Source: Streptomyces sp. MST-110588
Lineage (GTDB): Bacteria > Actinomycetota > Actinomycetes > Streptomycetales > Streptomycetaceae
Length of the DNA: 64,000 bases
Assembly (NCBI RefSeq): GCF_022695595.1
Contig: NZ_CP074380.1
Span: 6,330,001 to 6,394,000, forward strand
Direction of reading: 5' to 3'
Shown here: positions 8,447 to 18,799 of the stretch, one piece after another
How positions within the stretch are numbered: position 1 is the stretch's first letter
Layout of the letters: each line of letters opens with the position of its first letter
Notes under the pieces: model-generated
Told to the model about the DNA's origin: nothing
What the model saw: the letters and a program-made list of their open reading frames with translations, nothing else
Databases searched by the model: none
Made by a program: the position numbers and the translations under genes

Positions 8447-9217
8447 ATGGTGTTCTCCCCGACAGGCCGCCACCGAGCTCCCCGCCGCCGTGGTGGCGCG
8501 GGCCGATTACTCACCCGCGCCTCGACCGCCGTCGCCACCCTCGCGCTGCCGGTCGTGGGCGCCTCGGCCGCCTCCGCGCTGGGCGGCGGCGGGACGTACA
8601 CGGTGGCTCCCGGTGACAGCCTCTCCGGTATCGCCGCCAAGCAGGGAGTCAAAGGGGGCTGGGCCGCCCTCTACGAGCGGAACCGGTCCGTGGTCGGCGG
8701 CGACCCGGATCTCATCAAGGTCGGCGTCAAACTGAAGCTCGGCGGCAAGGCCGCCGCACCGGGACAGCGCGCGGCGCGTACGGCCGAGCGGCCCTCGGTG
8801 CACAGGGCCGACGCCGGATGGACCGCCGTCCGGCCGGTCAGCGGCGGCTCGCTCACCGCCGGGTTCGGGGCGAGCGGAGGCCGCTGGGCCCACGGGCACA
8901 CCGGGCAGGACTTCGCCGTACCCGTCGGTACACCCGTCCGGGCCGCCCGGGGCGGCACCGTCGTCAAGGCGGGCTGGGGCGGCGCGTTCGGCTACGAGAT
9001 CGTCATCCGGCACCACCGCGGTTCGTACACGCACTACGCGCATCTGTCGCAGATCAGGGTGGGGGAGGGGCAGGCGGTCGCGACGGGTGAGCGCGTCGGC
9101 CGGTCCGGCGCCACCGGCAATGTCACCGGACCGCATCTGCACTTCGAGGTCCGCTCGACCCCGTACTACGGGTCGGCGGTGAACCCGATGGCCTGGCTGC
9201 GCAGGCACGGGGCGTAA
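8447..9217 (+). CDS. exported LysM and M23 (LytM-like) peptidoglycan endopeptidase
   Basis: A 256-residue secreted protein. A signal peptide with basic head (RHRAPRRRGGAGR) and hydrophobic core ending ASAASA covers about residues 1-43. One LysM domain follows (TYTVAPGDSLSGIAAKQG, to about residue 90). The M23 zinc metallopeptidase domain has GRWAHGHTGQDFAVPVGTPV with the H-x(3)-D ligands, YTHYAHLSQ, and GNVTGPHLHFEV carrying the H-x-H. Such enzymes cut peptidoglycan peptide crosslinks outside the membrane. The ATG at 8447 is favoured by its ribosome site; an upstream in-frame start at 8375 would bury the signal peptide. Confidence 0.9.
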   Translation: MVFSPTGRHRAPRRRGGAGRLLTRASTAVATLALPVVGASAASALGGGGTYTVAPGDSLSGIAAKQGVKGGWAALYERNRSVVGGDPDLIKVGVKLKLGGKAAAPGQRAARTAERPSVHRADAGWTAVRPVSGGSLTAGFGASGGRWAHGHTGQDFAVPVGTPVRAARGGTVVKAGWGGAFGYEIVIRHHRGSYTHYAHLSQIRVGEGQAVATGERVGRSGATGNVTGPHLHFEVRSTPYYGSAVNPMAWLRRHGA

Positions 9218-9260
9218 GGGACCGGGGAACCGGGACCGGGGGACCGGGACCGGGGACCGT
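9218..9260. repeat. GGGACCGG-type repeats between convergent genes
   Basis: Directly after the peptidase stop, the units GGGACCGG, GGAACCGG, GGGACCGGG and similar recur with an 8- to 10-bp spacing until about 9258. The tract lies between two convergent genes and may also fold on itself. No U-rich terminator is visible. Confidence 0.5.
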
Positions 9261-9269
9261 TTTCGGACG

Positions 9270-10012
9270 TCATCGTCTGCCCTTGCGGGCCGCCCGCACG
9301 AACTCGCGGTTCATCCTGGTGATGCTGAACAGCGGGATGCCCTTGGGGCAGGCGGTGGCACACTCGCCGGCGAGCGTACAGCCGCCGAAGCCCTCCTCGT
9401 CCATCCGCGCCACCATGTCCAGCACCCGGCTCGCCCGCTCCGGCGCGCCCTGCGGCAGTACGTTGAGGTGGTTGACCTTCGCCGAGGTGAACAGCATCGC
9501 CGAGCCGTTGGGACAGGCCGCCACGCAGGCGCCGCAGCCGATGCACTCGGCGTGTTCGAAGGCCGCGTCGGCGGCCGGCTTGGGCACGGCGGTGGCGTGG
9601 GCCTCGGGCGCGGAGCCGGTGGGGGCGGTGATGTAGCCGCCCGAGCCGATGATCCGGTCGAAGGCGGAGCGGTCCACGACCAGGTCCCGCACGACGGGGA
9701 AGGCCGCGGCGCGCCACGGTTCGACGTCGATCGTCTCGCCGTCCCGGAAGGACCTCATGTGCAACTGGCAACTGGTGGTACGTTCCGGGCCGTGCGGCTC
9801 GCCGTTGATGACCAGGCTGCACGCGCCGCAGATGCCCTCGCGGCAGTCGTGGTCGAAGGCGATGGGGTCCTCGCCCTTGAGGATCAGCTCCTCGTTGAGG
9901 GTGTCCAGCATCTCCAGGAAGGACATGTCGGGGGCGACGCCGTCCACGTCGTACGTGGTCATGGCGCCGTCGGCGCCGGCGTCGCGCTGCCGCCAGACGC
10001 GCAGGGTGAGCT

Positions 10013-10016
<4 letters not shown>
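9270..10016 (-). CDS. sdhB: succinate dehydrogenase/fumarate reductase iron-sulfur subunit
   Basis: A 248-residue electron-transfer subunit. The [2Fe-2S] site is [16 protein letters not shown] with a distal Cys at about residue 83. The [4Fe-4S] site is [15 protein letters not shown] and the [3Fe-4S]-type site is [16 protein letters not shown]. The protein is smaller and more divergent than the main aerobic SdhB, consistent with the fumarate reductase/Bacillus-type branch that pairs with a single cytochrome b subunit. The ATG (10014-10016) overlaps the flavoprotein stop (ATGA). A longer frame to 10220 is just read-through into sdhA. Confidence 0.9.
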
Positions 10017-12016
<2,000 letters not shown>

Positions 12017-12018
12017 GG

Positions 12019-12723
12019 TCAGCTCACTGCTCCGGTCATGACGGCCACCGGTACGGCGACGAAGCCCGCCGTCAGTACCAGCGCCAGGAGGTTGGCCAGG
12101 GCTTTCAGCGCGCGGTCGCGTGCCGCGCTGCCTGCGCCCAGCGTCTGCGCGGCGCTCCAGAACCCGTGCCGTACGTGCAGGCCCAAGGCGAGCATCGCCA
12201 CGATGTAGACCACGTCGCCGTACCAGGTGGAGAAGGTCGCGATGAGGTTCTCGTACGGGTGACCGGCCTGGGCGCGGGGATTGACCGTCAGCGTCGTCAG
12301 GTCCAGGACGTGCCAGACGATGAACAGGCCGAGGATGATCCCGCCCCAGCGCATGGTGCGGGTGGCGTAGCTGGTGCGCAGGCGCCGGTGCGCGTACGGC
12401 CGCGGGCGTGCGGCGATGTCCCGGCGGCTGAGCTGGTAGGCGGCCACGCCGTGGACGAGGACTGCCGAGAGCAGCACCAGCCGGGCGAGCCACAGGAACC
12501 ACTCATGGCGCAGGAACGGTTCGCCGATGGTGCGCAGCCAGTGGGCGTAGCCGTTGAACTCCTCCGGGCCGAAGAAGATCTTGAGATTGGCGAGCATATG
12601 GACGACCAGGTACAGCAGCATCACGACGCCGCTGACGGCCATCGCGGTCTTCTTGCCGACGGTCGAGCGCCACAGGATCCCCGCGAACGAGGGCTGTCGT
12701 TCCGTCCTTGTGTCCAGTGCCAT
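12019..12723 (-). CDS. sdhC: succinate dehydrogenase cytochrome b subunit
   Basis: A 234-residue, five-helix membrane anchor of the Bacillus/Wolinella single-subunit type (cytochrome b558 family) that binds haem and passes electrons to quinone. Helices include [21 protein letters not shown], the segment around [53 protein letters not shown] and [17 protein letters not shown]. Histidines suited to haem ligation lie in VVHM, LVHG, VWHV and LHVRHG. It is the first gene of the sdhCAB operon and is divergent from a LysR gene. Confidence 0.9.
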   Translation of the reverse strand: MALDTRTERQPSFAGILWRSTVGKKTAMAVSGVVMLLYLVVHMLANLKIFFGPEEFNGYAHWLRTIGEPFLRHEWFLWLARLVLLSAVLVHGVAAYQLSRRDIAARPRPYAHRRLRTSYATRTMRWGGIILGLFIVWHVLDLTTLTVNPRAQAGHPYENLIATFSTWYGDVVYIVAMLALGLHVRHGFWSAAQTLGAGSAARDRALKALANLLALVLTAGFVAVPVAVMTGAVS

Positions 12724-12783
12724 GGGTCCCGACGTTAGGGACCGTCGGCGGCATCAGTCCAAGACATCGTGCGGCTCAACTCC

Positions 12784-12798
12784 ATAGGCAACGCCTAT
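12784..12798. promoter_or_regulatory. LysR-type operator between sdhC and lysR
   Basis: ATAGGC-AAC-GCCTAT is a perfect 15-bp dyad containing a T-N11-A core. This is the classic LysR-family box, placed between divergent sdhC and the LysR gene, just where the -35 of the regulator would fall. It suggests that the regulator controls both itself and sdhCAB. Confidence 0.7.
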
Positions 12799-12806
12799 CG
12801 AGTGTC

Positions 12807-12812
12807 TATGAT
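12807..12812 (+). promoter_or_regulatory. -10 element TATGAT for the LysR gene
   Basis: TATGAT ends seven bases before the ATG at 12820, so the transcript probably starts at or next to the start codon (leaderless). No Shine-Dalgarno sequence precedes the ATG. The operator at 12784 covers the -35 area. Confidence 0.55.
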
Positions 12813-12819
12813 CGGGCCC

Positions 12820-13704
12820 ATGCAGCTCCAGCAGCTCCGCTACTTCGCCGCCGTCGCCGACACCCGCCACTTCACCCGGGCGGCCGAGCGCGAACACGTC
12901 GCACAGCCCTCCCTGTCCCAGCAGATCCGCGCGCTGGAACGGGAGTTGGGCGCCGAACTCTTCCACCGGGCGCGCGGTCACATCACCCTCACCGACGCCG
13001 GGCAGACCCTGCTCCCGCTGGCCCGCCGCATCCTCGCCGACACCGACACCGCCCGCCGTGAGGTCCAGGAGGTCGCCGGTCTGCGGCGCGGACGGCTGCG
13101 CCTGGGTGCGCCGCCCAGCCTGTGCGCCAGCCTCGTACCGGACGTTCTAAGTACCTTTCACGCCACCTACCCGGGCGTGGAACTCCTCGTCCACGAAAGC
13201 GGTTCGCAGGATCTCGTACGCGTCCTGGCGGATGGCGCGCTGGACCTCGCCCTGGTCATCACCCCGCTGCCGGTGCAGGCGCCGGCCCTGACGACCTCCG
13301 AGATCCTGCGCGAGGACCTGGTCGTGGTCTCCGCGCCCGACCGCCCGGCTCCGGTGAAGGCGGGCCGCCGCATCCGCGTGGAGGATCTGCGCGGGTGCCC
13401 GCTGGCGATGTTCCGGCGCGGCTACGACCTGCGGGAGTTCACCACGGCGGCCTGCCGCGCGGCCGGCTTCGAGCCGGTCTTCGCCGTCGAGGGCGGCGAG
13501 ATGGACGCGGTGCTGGGATTCGTCAGGGCCGGGCTGGGCGTCGCCGTCGTCCCCAGCATGGTCGCCGGGCGCTCCGGCCTGCGCGTCACCCGGTTCGCCA
13601 CCCCCGGCATGCACCGGGTGATCTCCGTGGCGCACCGGGGCGACGTCTCCCCGCCGCGCGCCGCCCGCGAGTTGCAGCGCATCCTGCGAGAACATCTGCG
13701 GTAG
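12820..13704 (+). CDS. LysR-family transcriptional regulator
   Basis: A 294-residue regulator. The N-terminal winged helix-turn-helix is MQLQQLRYFAAVADTRHFTRAA...AQPSLSQQIRALERELGAELF (about residues 1-58), followed by a linker helix and a type 2 periplasmic-binding fold effector domain (LRLGAPPSLCASLVPDVLSTFHATYPGVEL...). It is divergent from sdhCAB and probably controls that operon; the ligand is unknown. ATG 12820 is preferred over 12808 (MIGPMQLQQ) because the family consensus starts at MQLQQLRYF and the -10 box fits it. Confidence 0.88.
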   Translation: MQLQQLRYFAAVADTRHFTRAAEREHVAQPSLSQQIRALERELGAELFHRARGHITLTDAGQTLLPLARRILADTDTARREVQEVAGLRRGRLRLGAPPSLCASLVPDVLSTFHATYPGVELLVHESGSQDLVRVLADGALDLALVITPLPVQAPALTTSEILREDLVVVSAPDRPAPVKAGRRIRVEDLRGCPLAMFRRGYDLREFTTAACRAAGFEPVFAVEGGEMDAVLGFVRAGLGVAVVPSMVAGRSGLRVTRFATPGMHRVISVAHRGDVSPPRAARELQRILREHLR

Positions 13705-13718
13705 GCGACGGTGCGGGC

Positions 13719-13754
13719 GGTATTGCCGGTATTGCCGGTATTGCCGGTATGGGT
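13719..13754. repeat. 9-bp tandem repeat
   Basis: Three perfect copies of GGTATTGCC (13719-13745) are followed by a degenerate fourth (GGTATGGGT), 15 bases past the LysR stop. It lies outside any supported gene. Confidence 0.8.
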
Positions 13755-13835
13755 GGTAGGTAATGGTTCAGGTGATAGGGGGACGAGGGCCGGCGGGCGT
13801 CCGGGTGACGGTGAATCAAGGCGCCGTCGAGCCTG

Positions 13836-13841
13836 TATGAT
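13836..13841 (+). promoter_or_regulatory. candidate -10 element TATGAT for a small RNA
   Basis: TATGAT lies about 18 bases after a loose GTGAAT -35-like hexamer. Nothing protein-coding starts downstream on this strand before the terminator at 13954, so the promoter would drive a non-coding or leader-type RNA. Confidence 0.4.
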
Positions 13842-13847
13842 CGTCGG

Positions 13848-13996
13848 CGTAACTCCGGTTCGCAGCAGCCGGGGTCACGCGTCTGTGGTCCAAGGAAAGA
13901 CGTCCGCCAACCGGCGGGAGATGCAGGTGCAAGGCCTGCCGGGCGCTCCACTTCGAAGGTCCCCGTACAGCTCGTGTACGGGGACCTTCGCTTTCC
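13848..13996 (+). ncRNA. candidate structured small RNA, about 150 nt
   Basis: Between the TATGAT box and the strong hairpin at 13954-13990 the + strand holds a chain of short hairpins: CGTCT...AGACG (about 13880-13902), CCGCC-AACC-GGCGG and GCAGG-TGCAAGG-CCTGC. It ends in a 16-bp stem followed by CTTTCC. The block is not open in any convincing frame and looks like a compact RNA or an orphan riboswitch/leader ending in an intrinsic terminator. A GGTGCAAG loop recalls part of a cobalamin riboswitch, but the rest of that consensus is missing. The family is not recognised; the 5' end is inferred only. Confidence 0.45.
13954..13990. terminator. 16-bp perfect hairpin terminator
   Basis: CGAAGGTCCCCGTACA (13954-13969), loop GCTCG, and its exact complement (13975-13990) form the strongest hairpin in the window. 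CTTTCC follows on the + strand. It lies between the convergent LysR and maleylpyruvate-isomerase-like genes and may work in both directions. Confidence 0.85.
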
Positions 13997-14037
13997 GGTA
14001 CGTCCTACCGGCCCGCACGCCCTTTCCGGCGGCGCGC

Positions 14038-14670
14038 CTACAGACCGAGCTTGGCCTCCAGCAGCCTGGCGACGGCGTCCTTGTCACCGTCCAGCTCCAC
14101 ATTCGCCGCGGACTGGCGGCCGAACGCGAACAGGAGCAGCTCGCCCGGCTCACCCGTGACCGTCACCACGGGCGTACCACGGCGGGCCACCGCCGTCTGC
14201 CCGTCGGGCCGCCGCAGCACCAGCCCCACCGGCGACTTCCGCCCCAGGACCCTGGCCATCCGTTCGAGCCGTGCCCACAGGGCGTCCGAGAAGACGGGGT
14301 CCAGCTCGCGCGGGGTCCAGGCCGGCTGCGCCCGGCGTACGTCCTCGGAGTGGACGTAGAACTCCACGGTGTTGGACGCCTCGTCGATCTGCTTGAGGGA
14401 GAACGGGGACAGCCGCGGCGGGCCCGTCCTGATCAGGCCGATCAGCTCCTCGTACGGCTTGGCGGCGAACTCGGCCTGTACCCGCTCCAGCCGGGAGGCC
14501 AGCGGTTTGACGAGGATGCCGCCGGCCGCGTCCGCGCGCCGCTCGCGCACCACCGTGTGCGCGGCCAGTTCCCGGGTGGTCCAGTTCTCGCACAGGGTGG
14601 GCGCATCGGGCCCGGCGCCCTCCAACAGGTCGGCGAGGAGGAGACGTTCGCGCTTGGCATGGGTCGACAT
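14038..14670 (-). CDS. maleylpyruvate isomerase/DinB-like protein (TIGR03085 type)
   Basis: A 210-residue cytosolic protein. The N-terminal helical bundle starts RERLLLADLLEGAGPDAPTLCENWTTRELAAHTVVRE, the typical opening of mycothiol-dependent maleylpyruvate isomerase-like proteins, in which a His of the AAHTVVRE type binds metal. A second block FYVHSEDVRRAQPAW carries further His/Glu candidates. Members are mostly of unknown function; some use mycothiol or bind metal. The start MSTHAKRER at 14670 is preferred to the longer frame (14730), whose extra residues are not family-like. Confidence 0.78.
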   Translation of the reverse strand: MSTHAKRERLLLADLLEGAGPDAPTLCENWTTRELAAHTVVRERRADAAGGILVKPLASRLERVQAEFAAKPYEELIGLIRTGPPRLSPFSLKQIDEASNTVEFYVHSEDVRRAQPAWTPRELDPVFSDALWARLERMARVLGRKSPVGLVLRRPDGQTAVARRGTPVVTVTGEPGELLLFAFGRQSAANVELDGDKDAVARLLEAKLGL

Positions 14671-14799
14671 GCGCTCCAGCCTACGACCGGGGACCGGCAC
14701 GTGCCACGGCGCCGCGCGGTGCCCGCACAACGGCCGTAAACGATCGCAAAGGCGCCGTCGGCGGCGCCGCAGACGGCCGCCAGCGGGTGCAGACGGCCG

Positions 14800-14943
14800 T
14801 CAGAGGCGCAGCAGCAGGATGACGACCACCACGAGCGCCACCAGGAACACCACGGCCAGCAGGACCGTCGCGACCTTCGCGGTACGGTCCAGATCGGGCG
14901 GTGGCGGGAGCGGCGGCGGGGGCGCGCCCTGCTGGTGGTCCAT
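14800..14943 (-). CDS. small single-span membrane protein
   Basis: A 47-residue product: a Pro-rich cytosolic head ([20 protein letters not shown]) and one hydrophobic helix ([21 protein letters not shown]) ending RL at the very C terminus. It starts 33 bp from hisI in the opposite direction. No ribosome site is striking. Function unknown; it is plausible as a real small gene because the membrane segment is well formed and the frame is bounded. Confidence 0.5.
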   Translation of the reverse strand: MDHQQGAPPPPLPPPPDLDRTAKVATVLLAVVFLVALVVVVILLLRL

Positions 14944-14976
14944 GGAGGCAGGATGCCGCACGGCACAATGGGGCGC

Positions 14977-15450
14977 ATGAGCACCCGCGAATCCCGGCCG
15001 GGCCCGGACCCCGCCGGTCTGAGCCCGGACCCCACCGCTCCGGGACCGGACACCACCGCCCAAGGTCCGGACGTCACCGCCCAAGGTCCGGCCACCACCG
15101 CCTCCGGCCTGGACCCCGCCGTCGCCGCCCGCCTCAAGCGCGCCCCCGACGGCCTGATCCCCGCCATCGCCCAGCAGTACGACACCGGCGAGGTCCTGAT
15201 GCTCGGGTGGATGGACGACGAGGCGCTGCACCGCACCCTCACCACCGGCCGCTGCACCTACTGGAGCCGCAGCCGTCAGGAGTACTGGGTCAAGGGGGAC
15301 ACTTCCGGCCACGTTCAGCATGTGAAATCCGTGGCCCTGGACTGCGACGCCGACACCGTCCTGGTCAAGGTCGACCAGGTGGGCGCCGCCTGCCACACCG
15401 GCACCCGTACCTGCTTCGACACCGACGTGCTGCTCACGGACGCGTCGTAG
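14977..15450 (+). CDS. hisI: phosphoribosyl-AMP cyclohydrolase
   Basis: A 157-residue monofunctional HisI opening the purine ring of PR-AMP in the third step of histidine synthesis. Zn/Mg motifs are [34 protein letters not shown], and [26 protein letters not shown] with the ligand cysteines. Ahead of the core (from about [15 protein letters not shown]) are about 45 extra residues built of heptapeptide repeats of GPDTTAQ type, encoded by 21-bp units. The ATG at 14977 follows a GGGGCGC tract; an upstream ATG at 14935 is also in frame. The gene is separated from the main his cluster and sits just before trpE. Confidence 0.92.
   Translation: MSTRESRPGPDPAGLSPDPTAPGPDTTAQGPDVTAQGPATTASGLDPAVAARLKRAPDGLIPAIAQQYDTGEVLMLGWMDDEALHRTLTTGRCTYWSRSRQEYWVKGDTSGHVQHVKSVALDCDADTVLVKVDQVGAACHTGTRTCFDTDVLLTDAS
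15034..15117 (+). repeat. 21-bp tandem repeats in the hisI N-terminus
   Basis: Units such as GGTCCGGACGTCACCGCCCA(A) repeat with a 21-bp period, three clear copies and one degenerate copy upstream. They encode [21 protein letters not shown] heptapeptides. Like the hisC array they add residues in front of a conserved enzyme core. Confidence 0.7.
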
Positions 15451-15477
15451 GGGAACCCCTGAGCCCCGGACGGCGGC

Positions 15478-15483
15478 TAGGAT
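15478..15483 (+). promoter_or_regulatory. -10 element TAGGAT for trpE
   Basis: TAGGAT is followed by eight bases and the trpE ATG (15492), consistent with a leaderless transcript. There is no Shine-Dalgarno sequence and no room for a leader peptide between hisI and trpE, so classical attenuation is unlikely here unless transcription starts further upstream. Confidence 0.5.
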
Positions 15484-15491
15484 CCGCTGCC

Positions 15492-17014
15492 ATGACCACG
15501 GGAACCGCCGGCACGGCCACGCCTGACCTGGAGAACTTCCGTACGCTCGCCAAGGACCGCCGGGTCGTCCCCGTCACCCGGCGCCTCCTGGCCGACGGTG
15601 ACACCCCGGTAGGGCTCTACCGCAAGCTCGCGGCCGAACGCCCCGGCACCTTCCTCCTGGAATCGGCCGAGAACGGCCGCACCTGGTCCCGGTATTCGTT
15701 CATCGGCGTACGCTGCGCCGCCACCTTGACCGCACGCGACGGGCAGGCGCACTGGCTGGGCACCCCGCCCGTGGGAGTGCCCACCGACGGCGACCCCCTC
15801 CAGGCGCTGCGCGCCACCGTCGAGATGCTGCACACCCCGCGCGACCTGATCGAGGACGAGGGCCTGCCGCCCTTCACCGGCGGCATGGTCGGCTACCTCG
15901 GCTACGACATCGTGCGCAGGCTGGAGAAGATCGGCGACAGCGGCACGGACGACCTCGGGCTGCCCGAGCTGACCATGCTGCTCACCTCCGACCTGGCCGT
16001 ACTGGACCACTGGAACGGCACGGTCCTGCTGATCGCCAACGCCATCAACCACGACGCCCTGGACTCGGGCGTGGACGAGGCGTACGCGGACGCCGTGGCC
16101 CGGCTGGACGCGATGGCCTACGACCTGGCCCGCCCGGCACCCGCCGGCGCCGCCGCGCTGCCCCCTTCCGAACTGCCCGAATACACCGTGAAATGGGGCG
16201 GCGCCGCTTACCAGGAGGCCGTGGAGGACATCAAGGAGCGCATCCGCGCGGGCGAGGCGTTCCAGGTGGTGCCCTCCCAGCGCTTCGAAACCCCCTGCAC
16301 GGCCTCGGCGTTGGACGTCTACCGCGTCCTGCGGGCCACCAACCCCAGCCCGTACATGTACCTCTTCCGCTTCGAGGGCGGGATCGACGTCGTCGGCTCC
16401 AGTCCCGAGGCGCTGGTCAAGGTCGAGGGCGGGCGTGCGATGGTGCACCCCATCGCCGGCACCCGCCCGCGCGGCGCCACCGTCCGCGAGGACCGGGCCC
16501 TGGCGGACGAACTGCTGGCCGACCCCAAGGAACGCGCCGAGCACCTGATGCTGGTCGACCTGGGCCGCAACGACCTGGGACGGGTCTGTGCGCCCGGCAG
16601 CGTCGAGGTCGTGGACTTCATGTCGGTCGAGCGCTACAGCCATGTCATGCACATCGTCTCCACGGTGACCGGCCGGCTCGCCCCGGGCCGTACCGCCTTC
16701 GACGTGCTGACCGCCTGCTTCCCGGCCGGCACCCTCTCCGGAGCGCCCAAGCCGCGGGCGATGCAGATCATCGAGGAGCTGGAGCCGTCCCGACGCGGTC
16801 TGTACGGCGGCTGCGTGGGCTATCTGGACTTCGCCGGGGACTCCGACACGGCCATCGCGATCCGTACGGCGCTGCTGCGGGACGGCACCGCGTACGTCCA
16901 GGCGGGCGCGGGGTCGTCGCGGACTCCGACCCGGTGGCCGAGGACACCGAGTGCCGCAACAAGGCTGCGGCGGTGCTGCGGGCCGTGGCCACGGCCAACA
17001 GGCTGGGACGGTAG
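15492..17014 (+). CDS. trpE: anthranilate synthase component I, frameshifted near the C terminus
   Basis: The product converts chorismate to anthranilate with a TrpG-type subunit (not in this window). The N-terminal domain holds the Trp feedback region [19 protein letters not shown]. The chorismate-binding domain has [43 protein letters not shown] and [15 protein letters not shown]. The frame breaks at GGGG (16910-16913): upstream it reads AYVQAGAG; the next frame continues [25 protein letters not shown] to TAG at 17014, exactly the family ending. One G appears missing. As written, translation runs to 17030 with an unrelated tail, losing conserved active-site-adjacent residues. This is either a sequencing error or a real lesion causing Trp auxotrophy. 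Confidence 0.88.
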
Positions 17015-17361
17015 CGGCGGGTTGGTGTGAAGGCCCCCGGTGCGCTGTGCCGACGCGCTTTCGAGATGGTGGTGGCGACGGTGGCGGCTTCGGGGCGGGA
17101 CGGCCCGTGGGCGGCGGGGCGCCGGGCCATGCCCGTGGTCCGGGGCTGTCGTCCGGGTCCGTGCGCCGGAGCCCGGCGCGCTCGCGCCCGGTGCGTCGGA
17201 CGTGCCACACGCCGGCGCCCGGGGCGCCACACGCCGGGGCCCGACGCCTCACGCGCGCCGGGAGACGGTCACCGTACGCCGGGGCCCGCACGCACCGGGC
17301 GCCGGAGCCCGAGGACACCCCGCACGCCGGGGTACGGCCGGGCGTGCGCCATAGTGGAGGT
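17015..17361. other. gap after trpE with degenerate repeats
   Basis: About 350 bp with no credible gene. From about 17200 to 17335 loose copies of CACGCCGGGGCCCG recur with 20- to 24-bp spacing. A CATAGT hexamer at 17350-17355 precedes the next gene and may be its -10 element. Confidence 0.4.
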
Positions 17362-18087
17362 GTGAGTGCCCTACCCCAGTCCCGTACCGCCGCCGCGTCC
17401 GCGACCGCCGCGTCCGGACCCGCCGCATCGGCATCCCCCGCGTCGGCGTCCGCAGGCGAGAGCGTGAGCCCCGGCCCGAGCCGGGAGAAGGGCGCGCCGC
17501 GCAGCGCGCGCCGCAGCCTCGCGCTCGCGCTGCTGTGCGGCGCGGCGGGCGCCGCCGTGGTGCTGCTGGCCTCCGGCCGTACCTGGGCCGAGGCCACCGC
17601 GCGGGTCGTGCAGGGCGCGCTGCCGCAGACCGCCTCCGGCCAGGACGTCACGGGCGTGCCCGGTGCGCTGGCCGTCGTCGGGCTCGCCGCCCTGGTCGCC
17701 GTCTTCGCCGTACGCCGGGCCGGCCGGATCGCGGTCGCGGCCCTGCTGACCCTCAGCGGCCTGGGCATCGTGATCGCCGCCTTCCTCGGCGCCTCGGACA
17801 CCGCGGCACTGAAGGAGAAGGCCGCCACCGTGACCGGCCTGACCGGCGCGGACGTGGAGAACGTCAGCCACACCGCGTGGCCGTGGGTGGCGGTGGCCGG
17901 CGGCCTCCTGCTGCTGCTCGCCGGGCTGCTGGCGCTGGCGTACGGACGGCACTGGCCGGCCATGTCCGGACGCTACGAGCGCCCCTCCGGCGGCTCCCGC
18001 AGCCCGCGCCGAGCCGCGGCGGCCGACCCGGAGCGGCCGGAGGAGATCTGGAAGTCGCTGGACCGGGGCGAGGACCCGACCCGGTAG
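17362..18087 (+). CDS. Trp-operon-associated membrane protein (Trp_oprn_chp type)
   Basis: A 241-residue protein with four hydrophobic helices: LALALLCGAAGAAVVLLASG, ALAVVGLAALVAVFAV, IAVAALLTLSGLGIVIAAFLG and WPWVAVAGGLLLLLAGLLALAYG. The spacing and the GRTWAEATARV segment match the actinobacterial tryptophan-associated membrane protein family found near trp genes. Function unknown. The first 45 residues are Ala/Ser/Pro-rich. The GTG at 17362 has GGAGGT directly upstream and a CATAGT hexamer six bases before, so leaderless start and SD-led start are both possible. Confidence 0.8.
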   Translation: MSALPQSRTAAASATAASGPAASASPASASAGESVSPGPSREKGAPRSARRSLALALLCGAAGAAVVLLASGRTWAEATARVVQGALPQTASGQDVTGVPGALAVVGLAALVAVFAVRRAGRIAVAALLTLSGLGIVIAAFLGASDTAALKEKAATVTGLTGADVENVSHTAWPWVAVAGGLLLLLAGLLALAYGRHWPAMSGRYERPSGGSRSPRRAAAADPERPEEIWKSLDRGEDPTR

Positions 18088-18467
18088 GACCTGCGGGTTC
18101 TCAGGTTTCGTGTCGGACGCTCAGTCTCAGAGCTGATGCCGAACCGCCGTCGGATGCGACACCCATCGCAAGACAGCCCAGGTCAGGGACCGGCGGCCCG
18201 AAGCCGCCCGGCGCGGACGGTCGGGCACAGGACGTGGAAGCGGGAATCCAGCGTCCGGCACGTCGTGAGATGGCGGGCGAAGCCGCAGGTCATGAAGGCG
18301 GCATCCGATACGGGCGGCGAGGACCTGCCGGACCCCGACAGGCCCCGGCCGGCCCCGGCGGACCCCGGCAGGACCCGGTAGCGGGGTTGCCCCGGGCATC
18401 GGGGACAATGGACGTCGAGGTATCACCGCGCCCCGACTCTGGCGCGACAGATCAGCGAGGAGCACTC
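18088..18467. other. 380-bp gap, no convincing gene
   Basis: The region holds imperfect GGACCCCGGCAGG-like repeats (about 18325-18380) and a GACAAT hexamer at about 18406-18411 that may serve the next gene. The open frames here are Arg/Pro-rich and lack family features. Confidence 0.4.
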
Positions 18468-18713
18468 ATGTCGAGCAGTGGCCACGGACACACCCCTGCC
18501 GCCTGGACCGGCGTCATCATCTCGTTCATCGGCTTCTGCATCGCCGGTGCCTGCACCGTGCTGGCGAACGTGACCGGCTTCTGGGCCGGCATGGTCGTGA
18601 TCGGCGTGGGCGCCGTGGCGGGCGGCGTGATGCACCTCATGGGCATGGGCCAGGCGCCCAAGCGGTCGGCCCAGAGCAGCCCCCGGGCGCAGGCCCAGCC
18701 GCAGCAGAGCTGA
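18468..18713 (+). CDS. HGxxPAAW-motif small membrane protein
   Basis: An 81-residue protein beginning MSSSGHGHTPAAWTGV, which carries the HGxxPAAW signature of a small actinobacterial family. Two helices follow (VIISFIGFCIAGACTVLANVT without the last residue, and FWAGMVVIGVGAVAGGVMHLM), then a Gln/Ser-rich tail. The ribosome site GAGGAG lies just upstream. The family sits among the trp genes in Streptomyces; its function is unknown. Confidence 0.85.
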   Translation: MSSSGHGHTPAAWTGVIISFIGFCIAGACTVLANVTGFWAGMVVIGVGAVAGGVMHLMGMGQAPKRSAQSSPRAQAQPQQS

Positions 18714-18799
18714 GCCCCGGAGCCGAAGCCGGGACCGGCATCCTGAGTCATGGCCCGGGCAGGCTCCGCGGCCGGGGTTCCGGGCCGCCGGAGGCGTCG

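Noticed and set aside
13900..13955. A cobalamin riboswitch in the structured RNA region.
   Set aside because: Only the GGTGCAAG-type loop fits; the CCGCCACTG box and other conserved parts are missing.
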